Positions 32,501-42,958 of a DNA stretch of 64,000 nt are shown here, one piece after another. Made by a program: the position numbers and the translations under genes. The notes beneath the pieces were generated by a model that was given only the letters and a program-made list of their open reading frames with translations, was not told the origin of the DNA and did not search any database. The first letter of the stretch is position 1; each line of letters begins with the position of its first letter. The DNA comes from Cyclobacteriaceae bacterium (GTDB lineage Bacteria > Bacteroidota > Bacteroidia > Cytophagales > Cyclobacteriaceae): NCBI GenBank assembly GCA_016787645.1, contig JAEUUF010000002.1:1-64000 (forward strand), read 5' to 3'.

Positions 32501-33836
32501 TGTTGTCCAGGTAAAAGTTGGCCAATTGCAAGCGAGCCAGGTGGGTTTCCGGGGCGGCCTCTCCGTAGAGATCGGTTTTGATGTCAATAATATCTTTCAG
32601 GTACTTCTCGGCATTGCCATAGTTCTTTTGCTGAATAGCCAGGGAGGCCAGGAAATCCAATACCTCGGCGGTGGTGATGTTGTTTTTGGGTAGAATGGGA
32701 GAGTTAGTAATCAGCGCCAACGCATTTTTCTCCAGGTTCTTGGTTTTCTGCGCGTCCAGTTGCTTGTCAAACTCCACCGCCTTCAGGCGCACGGTATAGA
32801 TGCTCTTGTCCGGGTATTCTTTCTTGATCATGCTTTCGTATTCGGACTTGGTATTGGCATACCGTGATTCATCCTCGGTACGAAGCAGTTCGGTGAGGTA
32901 GGACTCGTACATTCTTACGCCCAGCATGTGGGACGGATAGAAATAGGACTTCAACACATTCAGTGTTCGGTCGAACTCCAATTCCTTCGGCAGGTTCTCG
33001 TTGCCGTTCTCCACCAGCATGGTCGCATTGTTGTACTGGTTCTTCAGGTAAGCGATGTTCCGGTCGTTAATATTGCGCTTGATCCATGTGGCGGCAAAAA
33101 CAAAAGCAGAGTCGGCGCTGCGCAGGTTGCCCTGGTGACCGTAAGCATTACCAATCAGCGTGAGCACCCGGGCATAATCATTTAGTCGTTGATCGAGTTC
33201 CTCCTCAGGAATCTTCCGACTCTTCAAACCGCCTTTCCCATCGGGTATGGTTTCCGTCTTGACTGCCCGTTTGGCATAGTATCCTTCCCGGGCGCGAGCG
33301 AGCTGGAGGGCGTCGTTCCAGAATCCCTGGCCTACCATTGTTTCGGCCGTCACAATATCAAGTTGAGCTCGCAGCGCATCCTTGTTGAAGCTGCCCACAT
33401 CGATTACTTGCTTTGCTTTGTCTATGTATTCGCGAGCAACACGGTAAGAGCCATTTTGGTTGTAGAGGTCGGCCGCTTCAATGAGCACGGCCGCATATTT
33501 TTCCCCGGCTTCAGAGTTGGCCGTTGCACTGGCTTTTACAGCACTTTGCAGGTTGGCCTCAAAATCCTTGGGCATGCCCAATCCAAGGTCACATTTGGCA
33601 TCAAGAAGAAACATGCGTGCGGAGAGCGCATTCTGCGCACCAAGTTTGGCAACGATCTTCTTTCTGGCTTTGGCGAGCTGGCTTTTGGCACTTTTATAAT
33701 TCCCGATGGCATAGGCCTCCTCGGGCTTTACCAGGCCCTTCTCCAGTTTCATCAGGGCCTTCTCTTGCTTGGTTTGCGCAAGGGCGGGATACGCCGCAAT
33801 GATGACGATGAGTGCTAAGAAGACACGAAAACGCAT
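29598..33836 (-). CDS. Secreted TPR-CHAT protein (caspase-like peptidase domain)
   Basis: A 1412-residue protein with a signal peptide (MRFRVFLALIVIIAAYPALAQ), about 900 residues of TPR-like helical repeats (for example GNAEKYLKDIIDIKTDLYGEAAPETHLARLQLANFYL), a helical linker and a C-terminal CHAT domain. The caspase-type catalytic pair is present: His1249 in FHIATHGFYS and Cys1325 in LVVLSACETGLG. The C-terminal PIYWGAFMMIGLD motif also fits. CHAT domains belong to the caspase/separase peptidase clan. Many cytoplasmic ones are defence effectors. This one has a signal peptide and so acts outside the cytoplasm. No gasdermin- or substrate-like partner gene is adjacent. Confidence 0.9.
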   Translation of the reverse strand: MRFRVFLALIVIIAAYPALAQTKQEKALMKLEKGLVKPEEAYAIGNYKSAKSQLAKARKKIVAKLGAQNALSARMFLLDAKCDLGLGMPKDFEANLQSAVKASATANSEAGEKYAAVLIEAADLYNQNGSYRVAREYIDKAKQVIDVGSFNKDALRAQLDIVTAETMVGQGFWNDALQLARAREGYYAKRAVKTETIPDGKGGLKSRKIPEEELDQRLNDYARVLTLIGNAYGHQGNLRSADSAFVFAATWIKRNINDRNIAYLKNQYNNATMLVENGNENLPKELEFDRTLNVLKSYFYPSHMLGVRMYESYLTELLRTEDESRYANTKSEYESMIKKEYPDKSIYTVRLKAVEFDKQLDAQKTKNLEKNALALITNSPILPKNNITTAEVLDFLASLAIQQKNYGNAEKYLKDIIDIKTDLYGEAAPETHLARLQLANFYLDNTNKVSEAGTIYENSFNKIVADQIGVWHKDHLELLNHLAAYYEMVDQYTKAVDALEKASLVARGKYDDKDFKYGEELTRIARLQIRLGRYEEAEANINKSLAILEEFRKDDTKKGLLVEAIDTQAVLFGIKGLFDEAEDALNRSGKIILKAERPLNIDELSTAQNLASLFIQLGYYSDTKEILDKTITEYTRIYGDQSLRLIDPLVNRGRLLLAQGDYTEADKVAQQANNIAVKIYTEKSTKTAATQKLLSDVDYIIGDYDLAEDNILKALASQEKQFGRNHIEVAKSLSQLALIKFYKGDSPKEVEKLMLESRDIMGKRLGTENPQYADILKNVAIVYISEKKYDVAFNSLTQAESIWRNKTGRKNSIQAASIFALTGDVYYQLKKYDQAEAFYKKGKDIYEKYFSDTHPEYVKILSKIAKVYYMEKDFKGAKKNIEQALNNYENFIKQFFPALSEREKAKYWNTIKGDFEFYNTLAFGQLEDFRDLSGKVYNYQLLTKALLLSSSIKIRERILNSKDEALKASYQAWVQKKEFLTNVLSMSSQQLLENGIDPAALSAEVEKLERELSEKSEIFGQGFENKRITYENVQSALGKTEVALEMVRYRYFDHNFTDSIVYVALYVKGERGRPQVVQLPQGRLMEGRYFRYYRNSIIRKTPDENSYKIFWEPIQKEIGQYSTIYLSPDGVYNQINLEAIPTPDGRYVIDNSNIVIVSNTKDLYLRKAKAKTASSSSNNASMFGNPKFYLTASAQKEWSDLPGTEKEVDELNALLKQKGWVAEEYMETNASEDQVKAINSPRVFHIATHGFYSKAEATTAQEELTGNEAMLAENPLMKSGLLLTGAGDILAKTKHNYNIESGVLTAYEAMSLNLDKTDLVVLSACETGLGEISNGEGVYGLQRAFLVAGAKVLIMSMFKVDDAATQKLILNFYKKWLTTGNLRQSFIEAKKELRVEYPEPIYWGAFMMIGLD

Positions 33837-33921
33837 ATGTGGAGTGTTGGAAGGCTAAGATACAGATTTGCTCCCTTATGGTAAATGAATGGAAGAATGA
33901 AGTCGCGAGCGTTCGCCGGGA

Positions 33922-35984
<2,063 letters not shown>

Positions 35985-35988
<4 letters not shown>

Positions 35989-37031
35989 GCGGAATGATTT
36001 GCTTGAAACTTACTCCAGATTTGTTCGGTCAGCTGTTGGGTCAGGTTCTCCACCAGGTAGGAGCCCGAAAGGGGATCTGCCACTTTGGAAAAATGCGACT
36101 CTTCTCGAAGAATATGGCTGACGTTGCGCGCCACCCGGCTCATCATGGATTGGGTTGAATCTTCGGCATCCAGGGTTAGCAGGTCGCAACCACCCAGAAT
36201 ACTGGCCATGGCAGCGGTAGTGGCTTTGAGCATGTTGCCGTGAGGCTGGTATGCCTCCTGCGTCCATGCAGGTGAGCAGGCGTGGATGAACAAAGAAGAA
36301 TCAGGTGCCTCCATGCGGCGCAAAATCAGTTGCCAGGCGGCCCGGATGGCGCGGAGCTTTGCTGCTTCAACAAAAAAATCAGTTCCGATTTCAATTCGAA
36401 AGCCAAAATCGGCAGAACGGGACTTGAAGGATGGGCCTAATTGCCTCACTACACTTTCCAGGGCCGCTGCGATTTCATCGGCTGTTCCGGGTGAAGCAAT
36501 GGAACGTCCAATCCAGCGGAAGGAGGGATGGGAAGGTAAAATATTAGTGGAGGTTCCATACCAGATACCCAACGTAGTACCCTTTTGTTTGCCCAAGTGT
36601 TCAAGGATGGCTTCTTGGTGGGCATTTTCGTGATCTTTTACTAAGAAATTGAGCGCGCAAAACGGCCACTCAATGTTTCTCAGCAGTTGGGCAAAGCGGA
36701 TTGGCTCATTAAGTTCAAAGAATATTCCATCTGCGCCCTGTTGGAGGTGCTCAAGCGCGGAGGCATTGGCCTCAACGGGGTCGTTAACCGTTACCCGGGG
36801 ACAATTGTACCACGTTCTGGCTCCACGGGTTGATTCAAGGGCCGCATTGAGTTTAAAATCAATGCCGGACGATTCATTTGGCCCGTATAGGGGCCGTATG
36901 GAAAAGCCTTGGTACGATCGGGTGAGTTTTTTCCAGGGATCTTCGCCCTGCAATTCTTCCCGGGCGGCCTTTTCCCACGCGGTTGTATCGGTGGCGGTGA
37001 AATTATCAAACAATTTTTCCGTACTCTTCAC
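35985..37031 (-). CDS. mutA: Methylmalonyl-CoA mutase small subunit, short form
   Basis: A 348-residue protein homologous to the mutase barrel domain ([28 protein letters not shown], and [21 protein letters not shown] near the end). It stops where the barrel ends and lacks the degenerate cobalamin-like domain of the classical small subunit (over 600 residues). The reading frame is uninterrupted and the stop overlaps the next start, so the short form looks genuine, not truncated by mutation. It probably pairs with the large subunit as a non-catalytic partner. Confidence 0.88.
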
Positions 37032-37052
37032 GGGCGCAAACGTTGTCGTTTC

Positions 37053-37083
37053 TAAATATAAACAACGGTGCTACTTAAGCAAT
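37053..37083 (-). promoter_or_regulatory. Predicted promoter of the methylmalonyl-CoA mutase operon
   Basis: On the minus strand ATTG (37080-37083) is followed after exactly 19 bp by TATATTTA (37053-37060), close to the Bacteroidetes TTTG-N19-TAnnTTTG promoter with one mismatch in each box. It ends 21 bp before the small-subunit start codon. Confidence 0.45.
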
Positions 37084-37188
37084 TTTTTTCAGAGGTAATT
37101 GCACGAATTCCCCGCATTCCCGCGAGAATAAAAATCAAGCGGAGTGAATGTTTTTTGTTGTCCTCTTTTTTTACACCTTTGTCCCCCT

Positions 37189-37206
37189 GCCCTGTTTTTT
37201 CAGGGC
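37189..37206. promoter_or_regulatory. GC-rich hairpin in the dnaA 5' region
   Basis: GCCCTG-TTTTTT-CAGGGC forms a perfect 6-bp stem 28 bp before the dnaA start, after a TTTG (37154-37157) and a CACCTTTG promoter-like box (37174-37181). It would be in the dnaA leader RNA. No TTATCCACA-type DnaA boxes are seen nearby. Confidence 0.4.
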
Positions 37207-37234
37207 AAAATAATTCCAACTGACTTGATTCATT

Positions 37235-38668
37235 ATGGAAGTTGATTCTGCAACCGTCTGGACTGATTGTCTTGATGTAATTCAAAAACAAATTGACGAG
37301 CAGAATTTCAATACCTGGTTCAAACCGATCGTGCCTCTTCGCCACGAAGGTGATGTGTTGACGATCCAGGTGCCGTCCCAGTTTTTTTACGAATGGCTGG
37401 AGGAAAATTATGTTCCCATCCTGAAGAAGGCCATTCATACGGTGTTGGGTGAGAATGCCCGCCTGGAATATTCGGTCATTGTTGATAGTGGCAACCAGCG
37501 CAACCCACCCCTGACGGTAAATTATCCCAACGGAAAAGGAAAAACAGGCCTGGCCGCCCCTCAAGGGAATGGAAATGGCAGCCTGGATGAGTATTCCCCC
37601 TTCACCCTGCGCACCATTGATCCGCGCACGGTCAATTCAAGGCTCAATCCCAGTTATAGTTTCGACAATTTTGTCGAAGGTGACTGTAACCGTCTTGCCC
37701 GTTCGGCCGGCGTTGCGGTGGCCAAGAAGCCGGGCGTTACTTCATTTAACCCGCTCATGCTCTATGGCGGCGTTGGCGTAGGCAAGACTCACCTGGTGCA
37801 GGCCATTGGCAATGAAATCAAACAAAAACTTCCGGAGAAGATTGTACTGTATGTTGACCAGAACGACTTTACCAATCAATTTCTGAACGCACTTCAAAAT
37901 CACAAGCTCCAGGAGTTTCAGAATTTCTATTTGCAGGTTGACCTGTTGATTCTCGATGATGTGCAGTTCCTCGCTGGTCGTGAGAAGACCCAGGAGATGT
38001 TCTTTCACATCTTCAATCAGCTGCACCAAACCGGCAAGCAAATCATCATGACCAGCGACTGCCCGCCCCGGGATCTCAAAGGATTCCAGGAGCGCCTGTT
38101 GTCAAGGTTCAAGTGGGGCCTCACGGCGGATTTGCAGGAGCCGGACTTCGAGACCAAGCTGGCCATCATTCATAACAAAATGCAGTCTGACGGCATCCAG
38201 ATTCCTACGGAAGTCGCCGAATACCTTGCCTATAGTGTAGATACCAACCTCCGGGATATGGAGGGCGTTTTGAATTCATTGATTTTCCACGCTACGCTCC
38301 TCAAGAAGGAGATCGACCTTGACCTTGCAAAAGAGGTCATGAAGAACATCGTCAAAGAAATTCAGTCGGACGTAAGTGTAGATTTTATCCAGAAAACGGT
38401 GGGCGATTATTTCCGCGTTGACCTCGACGCGATGAAGGGTAAAATCAAGAAGCGGGAAATTGTAATCCCCCGCCAGGTGGCCATGTATTTCTGCAAGCGG
38501 TACACCCAGTTGACCCTCGCGCTCATCGGTGAGAACTTCGGTGGTCGCGACCACAGCACCGTGATCCATGCCCTGGAGTCAGTAGAGGACATGATGAAAA
38601 CCGATCCGAACTTTAAGAATTCGGTGGATGAGCTTTCCAAAAAGCTCAAGATGAGGATGGTCTCCTGA
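37235..38668 (+). CDS. dnaA: Chromosomal replication initiator protein DnaA
   Basis: A 477-residue AAA+ initiator. Domain I (NFNTWFKPIVPL) is followed by a linker and domain III with Walker A GVGVGKTHL near residue 178, Walker B ILDDVQFLAG and sensor motifs. Domain IV, the DNA-binding helix-turn-helix, carries the signature GGRDHSTVIHALE. The start ATG is clear. The neighbours are not the dnaN/recF set found in other phyla, as is usual in Bacteroidota. It ends 2 bp before the stop of the convergent HtrA-type protease gene. Confidence 0.97.
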   Translation: MEVDSATVWTDCLDVIQKQIDEQNFNTWFKPIVPLRHEGDVLTIQVPSQFFYEWLEENYVPILKKAIHTVLGENARLEYSVIVDSGNQRNPPLTVNYPNGKGKTGLAAPQGNGNGSLDEYSPFTLRTIDPRTVNSRLNPSYSFDNFVEGDCNRLARSAGVAVAKKPGVTSFNPLMLYGGVGVGKTHLVQAIGNEIKQKLPEKIVLYVDQNDFTNQFLNALQNHKLQEFQNFYLQVDLLILDDVQFLAGREKTQEMFFHIFNQLHQTGKQIIMTSDCPPRDLKGFQERLLSRFKWGLTADLQEPDFETKLAIIHNKMQSDGIQIPTEVAEYLAYSVDTNLRDMEGVLNSLIFHATLLKKEIDLDLAKEVMKNIVKEIQSDVSVDFIQKTVGDYFRVDLDAMKGKIKKREIVIPRQVAMYFCKRYTQLTLALIGENFGGRDHSTVIHALESVEDMMKTDPNFKNSVDELSKKLKMRMVS

Positions 38669-38670
38669 TC

Positions 38671-40101
38671 TTAATTCAGGTTAAATTGCAACGGATATTC
38701 TTCCTTGGAACTGGTGATGCCGTAGAGCAACACCCGGCCCCGGTATTTCTGGAAGAAATCAATGACGTCTTGGGGATTTTTCACCCGCTGACGGTTCAGG
38801 GAAATGATGGTGTAATTCTCCGGAATGCCGAGCCGTTTGAACAGGCCGTCCTTGATCTTCGAAACCTTCACACCGTAGTCCACAGCTTCCAGTTCAGCGC
38901 CAAGTCCGGCGTCGCTGTAGATCTGCCGTTTGATCAGGCTTGTACCCCCGTTCTTGTTGACGAGCGTCAGGCTGAGAATGCCAGGCTTTCCATTGCGGAG
39001 ATAAGTGAAGGTCATCTTTTCACCAGGGTAATGATGGCTTAGCTCTTCTTCAAATTCGCTCTTGCTGTTTACTTCCACATCACCGAGTTTGATAATGATG
39101 TCGCCGAGTTCAAGGCCGGCGCTGCGGGCCACACCTTCCTTCTCAAGTTCGGCCAGGACAACGCCCCGGAAGTCGCCGTTGGTCTTCAGGTTATATTTCT
39201 GTGCCGCCTGGAAATCGTAGTCCAGTACACTACCACCCCAAAAAGGCTTCTGGACGATGCCGTGTTTGATGAGATCGTTGACGATCTTCTTGGCGATGTC
39301 AATGGGAACGGCAAAAGCGTAACCGGTGTACGATCCAGTGGGAGACGAGATGGCGGTGTTTATCCCTACCAATTCACCATTCTTATTAACCAGCGCTCCG
39401 CCGCTATTGCCGGGGTTAATTGCGGCATCGGTTTGGATGAAAGATTCAATCGGGTAACGATCTTCTACAATGTTAATGCGACGTCCTTTGGCGCTCACAA
39501 TACCTGCGGTAACCGTGGACGACAACGAAAATGGATTTCCCACCGCGATTACCCATTCGCCCACGGCGAGTGTTTTGGAATTGCCGAGGGTGGCTGCCTG
39601 CAAATTGGTTTCGTTGATCTTCAGGACAGCCAGGTCGGTAGACGGATCGGTGCCAATAAGCTCCGCGTCATACACTTTCTTGTTGTAAATCACTTGCAGT
39701 TTTTCAGCGGCCTCCACCACGTGGTTGTTGGTAACGATATAACCATCAGAGGTGAAGATCACGCCAGAACCACTGGACACACGGGTGCTTTGTCCCCCGC
39801 GGCCGAATATCCAATCCCAGTTGGAGTAAGAGACGCCCTGGGAAATGCTGTTGATGAACACCACGCTGGGGATGGCCTTGGCGGCAGCCTCGCTGAAGTC
39901 AACTTTGTCAAGGCTTGAGGATTCGGACGGCGCAACGACTGTAGGGTGATAGTCGGAGTCCGGTTCAAACGTATTTACCGTGTAGGATGCGTCAGGGCTG
40001 GAGCCACCTGGATCTTGTTGTTTCTGGTAATTAACAAAAACATAGGCCCCCGCTATACCAGCCAGAAATGCCACCACGATTGTCCTAAGCAGATTCGCCA
40101 T
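38671..40101 (-). CDS. HtrA/DegP-type periplasmic serine protease
   Basis: A 476-residue Do-family protease. An N-terminal membrane anchor/signal (LLRTIVVAFLAGIAGAYVF) precedes a trypsin-like domain with catalytic residues in TNNHVVEAA (His), STDLAVLKI (Asp) and NPGNSGGALVN (Ser). A PDZ domain follows (GVARSAGLELGDIIIKLGDVEV) and then a degenerate second one. The start at 40101 places the hydrophobic anchor at the N-terminus. A frame extended to 40170 would add a polar leader and read through the TATATTTG element. It degrades or refolds misfolded envelope proteins. Confidence 0.93.
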   Translation of the reverse strand: MANLLRTIVVAFLAGIAGAYVFVNYQKQQDPGGSSPDASYTVNTFEPDSDYHPTVVAPSESSSLDKVDFSEAAAKAIPSVVFINSISQGVSYSNWDWIFGRGGQSTRVSSGSGVIFTSDGYIVTNNHVVEAAEKLQVIYNKKVYDAELIGTDPSTDLAVLKINETNLQAATLGNSKTLAVGEWVIAVGNPFSLSSTVTAGIVSAKGRRINIVEDRYPIESFIQTDAAINPGNSGGALVNKNGELVGINTAISSPTGSYTGYAFAVPIDIAKKIVNDLIKHGIVQKPFWGGSVLDYDFQAAQKYNLKTNGDFRGVVLAELEKEGVARSAGLELGDIIIKLGDVEVNSKSEFEEELSHHYPGEKMTFTYLRNGKPGILSLTLVNKNGGTSLIKRQIYSDAGLGAELEAVDYGVKVSKIKDGLFKRLGIPENYTIISLNRQRVKNPQDVIDFFQKYRGRVLLYGITSSKEEYPLQFNLN

Positions 40102-40123
40102 GCGTGTACGATTGAAATTTGCG

Positions 40124-40131
40124 CAAATATA
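40124..40131 (-). promoter_or_regulatory. Predicted -7 promoter element for the HtrA-type protease gene
   Basis: TATATTTG on the minus strand matches TAnnTTTG exactly. Its 3' end lies 22 bp before the start codon, giving a predicted leader of roughly 16 nt. No clear -33 element at 19 bp. Confidence 0.5.
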
Positions 40132-40194
40132 AAACGACGGCGATTTTATTAAGTTCCAATTGGTGGCCACCTTTGTGATCGCTAGCTGCTAATC

Positions 40195-41706
40195 ATGGGT
40201 TTCCGTTCTGTCCTTGCTCGCCCATTTGCCGCCTGGGTGGCGTCTCAGACGCGCTTCTGGGCTTCCCGCCCGGTAGAAACCCAGGAAGCTTTACGCCGTC
40301 AAATCGTAAGCCAGGCGGCACCAACGCTTTTTGGTAAAGACCACGGCTTCTCAGAAATACGATCGCATGCTGACTTCGTCCGTCAGGTGCCGATCCGGGA
40401 TTACGAAGTGCTTAAACCGTACATTGAAAAGGTACTCGAGGGCAAGCCCGACATACTCTGGCCCGGGCTGCCCGCTTACTTCTCCAAGACTTCCGGGACA
40501 ACGTCCGGTACAAAGTATATACCCATCACCCGTGAGTCCATTCCCAACCACATCAACAGCGCCCGCAACGCGCTGCTCAGCTACATCCATGAAACCGGCA
40601 ACGCAGCCTTCATCGACGGGCAACTGATCTTTCTTTCGGGTAGCCCTGCACTGGATACAAAGGCGGGAATACCCACCGGTCGGCTTTCGGGGATTGTCAA
40701 TCATCATGTACCGGCATACTTGCGAAGTAACCAACGGCCTTCCTATGAAACGAACATCATCGAAGATTGGGAAGAGAAGCTGGAACGTATCATTGACGAA
40801 ACCATTGATGCGCGCATGACCCTTATTTCAGGAATCCCGCCATGGGTTCAGATGTATTTTGATCGTATCCAGGCGCGCACCGGGAAAAAGATCAAGGATG
40901 TGTTCCCGGATTTCTCGCTGTTTGCTTACGGCGGTGTGAATTTCGAACCCTATCGGGCAAAATTGGTGGAGTCCATCGGGAAGAAAATAGATTCGATAGA
41001 AATGTACCCGGCTTCCGAGGGTTTCATCGCCTACCAGGATTCTCAGCGTGAGCCGGGGTTGTTGTTACTTCTTAGTTCGGGAATCTTTTTTGAATTCATC
41101 CCGGCCGATGAATACTTCAGTGAAAATCCCAGGCGCCTCACGATCGGTGAGGTTGAACTGGGAAAGAATTATGCGGTGATCATTAACAATAACGCAGGAC
41201 TTTGGGGGTATTCCATCGGGGATACGGTCAAGTTTGTATCCAATGATCCGTACCGACTGGTTGTTACCGGAAGAATCAAACATTTCATTTCGGCATTTGG
41301 CGAGCACGTCATTGGCGAAGAGGTGGAGAAAGCTATGCAGCGGACAATGACCAAGTTTTCGGAAGTCGAACTGGTGGAATTCACCGTCGCCCCCCAGGTA
41401 ACGCCCGTGAGTGGACTGCCCCATCATGAGTGGCTGGTTGAATTTGGAAATCCACCGAAAGATCTTGGTGCGTTTGCCGCAGAACTTGATCATCAGCTAC
41501 GCGCGCTTAATACCTATTACGACGACCTCATCTCGGGAAACATTCTCCGGCCCCTGGTCATCACACACTTGAAACGGAATAGCTTTATTGATTACATGAA
41601 AAGCCTTGGCAAACTAGGGGGGCAAAACAAGGTCCCCAGGTTATCGAATGACCGGAAGCTTGCCGGGGAACTGGCCGCCAGGAAAATGTCGAGTGTTGAA
41701 AATTGA
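40195..41706 (+). CDS. GH3 family acyl-adenylate enzyme
   Basis: A 503-residue member of the GH3 auxin-responsive promoter family, ATP-dependent acyl-acid/amine ligases of the ANL superfamily. The P-loop-like motif is KTSGTTSGTKYIPIT near residue 100, with later GGVNFEPYRAKL, MYPASEGFIAYQ and the hinge segment LVVTGRIKHFISAFGEHVIGEEVE. Bacterial GH3 proteins are common in Bacteroidota, but their substrates are unknown. It is divergent from the HtrA gene and followed, after 78 bp, by dxr. Confidence 0.88.
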   Translation: MGFRSVLARPFAAWVASQTRFWASRPVETQEALRRQIVSQAAPTLFGKDHGFSEIRSHADFVRQVPIRDYEVLKPYIEKVLEGKPDILWPGLPAYFSKTSGTTSGTKYIPITRESIPNHINSARNALLSYIHETGNAAFIDGQLIFLSGSPALDTKAGIPTGRLSGIVNHHVPAYLRSNQRPSYETNIIEDWEEKLERIIDETIDARMTLISGIPPWVQMYFDRIQARTGKKIKDVFPDFSLFAYGGVNFEPYRAKLVESIGKKIDSIEMYPASEGFIAYQDSQREPGLLLLLSSGIFFEFIPADEYFSENPRRLTIGEVELGKNYAVIINNNAGLWGYSIGDTVKFVSNDPYRLVVTGRIKHFISAFGEHVIGEEVEKAMQRTMTKFSEVELVEFTVAPQVTPVSGLPHHEWLVEFGNPPKDLGAFAAELDHQLRALNTYYDDLISGNILRPLVITHLKRNSFIDYMKSLGKLGGQNKVPRLSNDRKLAGELAARKMSSVEN

Positions 41707-41784
41707 ACTTCAAAGTTTGCGATCAAATCCCAGGCCATCTTCACCATTGTATCTTCATTGGATATTCTGTATTCTTCCTCCTGA

Positions 41785-42948
41785 ATGAATTCTCCCCTTA
41801 AAAAACGTGTCGCCTTACTGGGTTCCACCGGCTCCATCGGCCGGCAGGCATTGGATGTCATTGCCGCCAATCCTGATCACTTTGAAGTGGAGGTCCTGAC
41901 AGCGCAAAGCAACGTGGACCTGCTTATTGAACAGGCGAAGAGGCACAAACCGAATGTGGTGGTCATCGTCAATGAGGGTGGATACGAACGCCTGAAGGAA
42001 GCGCTGGCCGGAGAGCCCTTGAAAATATTCTCCGGCGAGAAGGCACTTTCCTCGGTGGTACAAATGGAGTCAGTCGACGTGGTACTTACGGCGTTAGTCG
42101 GCTACGCTGGACTCCAACCCACCATCAAGGCCATTGAGGCTGGAAAAACCATTGCGCTCGCCAACAAGGAAACCTTGGTGGTGGCAGGTGCACTCATCAC
42201 CCAGTTGGCCCGGGAACATCGGGTCAATATTCTACCCGTGGATTCAGAGCACTCTGCCATTTTCCAATGCCTCGCAGGCGAATTGCATAATCCGGTAGAG
42301 AAAATTATTCTCACGGCTTCGGGGGGGCCTTTTAGGGGAAGGAAACGAAGTGACCTCACGACCGTAACCAAAGCGCAGGCACTCAGGCATCCCAACTGGA
42401 GCATGGGCGCCAAGATCACCATCGACTCGGCAACGCTGATGAACAAGGGCCTTGAAGTAATCGAGGCACGGTGGTTGTTTGGACTTGGGGCCTCAAAAAT
42501 TGAAGTGCTCGTTCATCCGCAAAGCATTATTCACTCGATGGTCCAGTTTGAGGATGGCTCCATCAAAGCCCAACTGGGTTTGCCGGACATGCGATTGCCT
42601 ATCCAGTACGCGTTGAGCTACCCTGAACGTTTGAAGAACGACTTCCCCAGGTTTGATTTTGCCCAGTATCCCTCCCTGACGTTCGAAAAGCCCGATACGG
42701 AAACTTTTCGTAATCTTGCGCTCGCTTTTGATGCCCTGGATCGCGGCGGAAACATGCCGTGCGTGCTCAATGCAGCCAATGAGGTGGCCGTGGCCGAATT
42801 TCTGAACGACCGCCTCTCTTTCCTGGGAATTTCAGAAGTAGTGGAACAATGCCTGGCCAAAATGGATTATATCCGTGAACCCCGGCTGGAAGATTACGTT
42901 GAGACGGATAAAATGACCCGGATTCGGGCAAATGAACTGATCAGATAA
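41785..42948 (+). CDS. dxr: 1-deoxy-D-xylulose 5-phosphate reductoisomerase
   Basis: A 387-residue NADPH- and metal-dependent enzyme, the second step of the MEP isoprenoid pathway. It contains GSTGSIGRQALDVIAANP (nucleotide binding), ANKETLVVAG, VDSEHSAIFQCL (metal and substrate), GPFRG, WSMGAKITIDSATLMNKGLE and VHPQSIIHSMVQFEDGS. It is followed after 10 bp by the rseP homologue, as in many bacteria. ispD of the same pathway lies at 58619-59293. Confidence 0.97.
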   Translation: MNSPLKKRVALLGSTGSIGRQALDVIAANPDHFEVEVLTAQSNVDLLIEQAKRHKPNVVVIVNEGGYERLKEALAGEPLKIFSGEKALSSVVQMESVDVVLTALVGYAGLQPTIKAIEAGKTIALANKETLVVAGALITQLAREHRVNILPVDSEHSAIFQCLAGELHNPVEKIILTASGGPFRGRKRSDLTTVTKAQALRHPNWSMGAKITIDSATLMNKGLEVIEARWLFGLGASKIEVLVHPQSIIHSMVQFEDGSIKAQLGLPDMRLPIQYALSYPERLKNDFPRFDFAQYPSLTFEKPDTETFRNLALAFDALDRGGNMPCVLNAANEVAVAEFLNDRLSFLGISEVVEQCLAKMDYIREPRLEDYVETDKMTRIRANELIR

Positions 42949-42958
42949 ACAGACCCTC

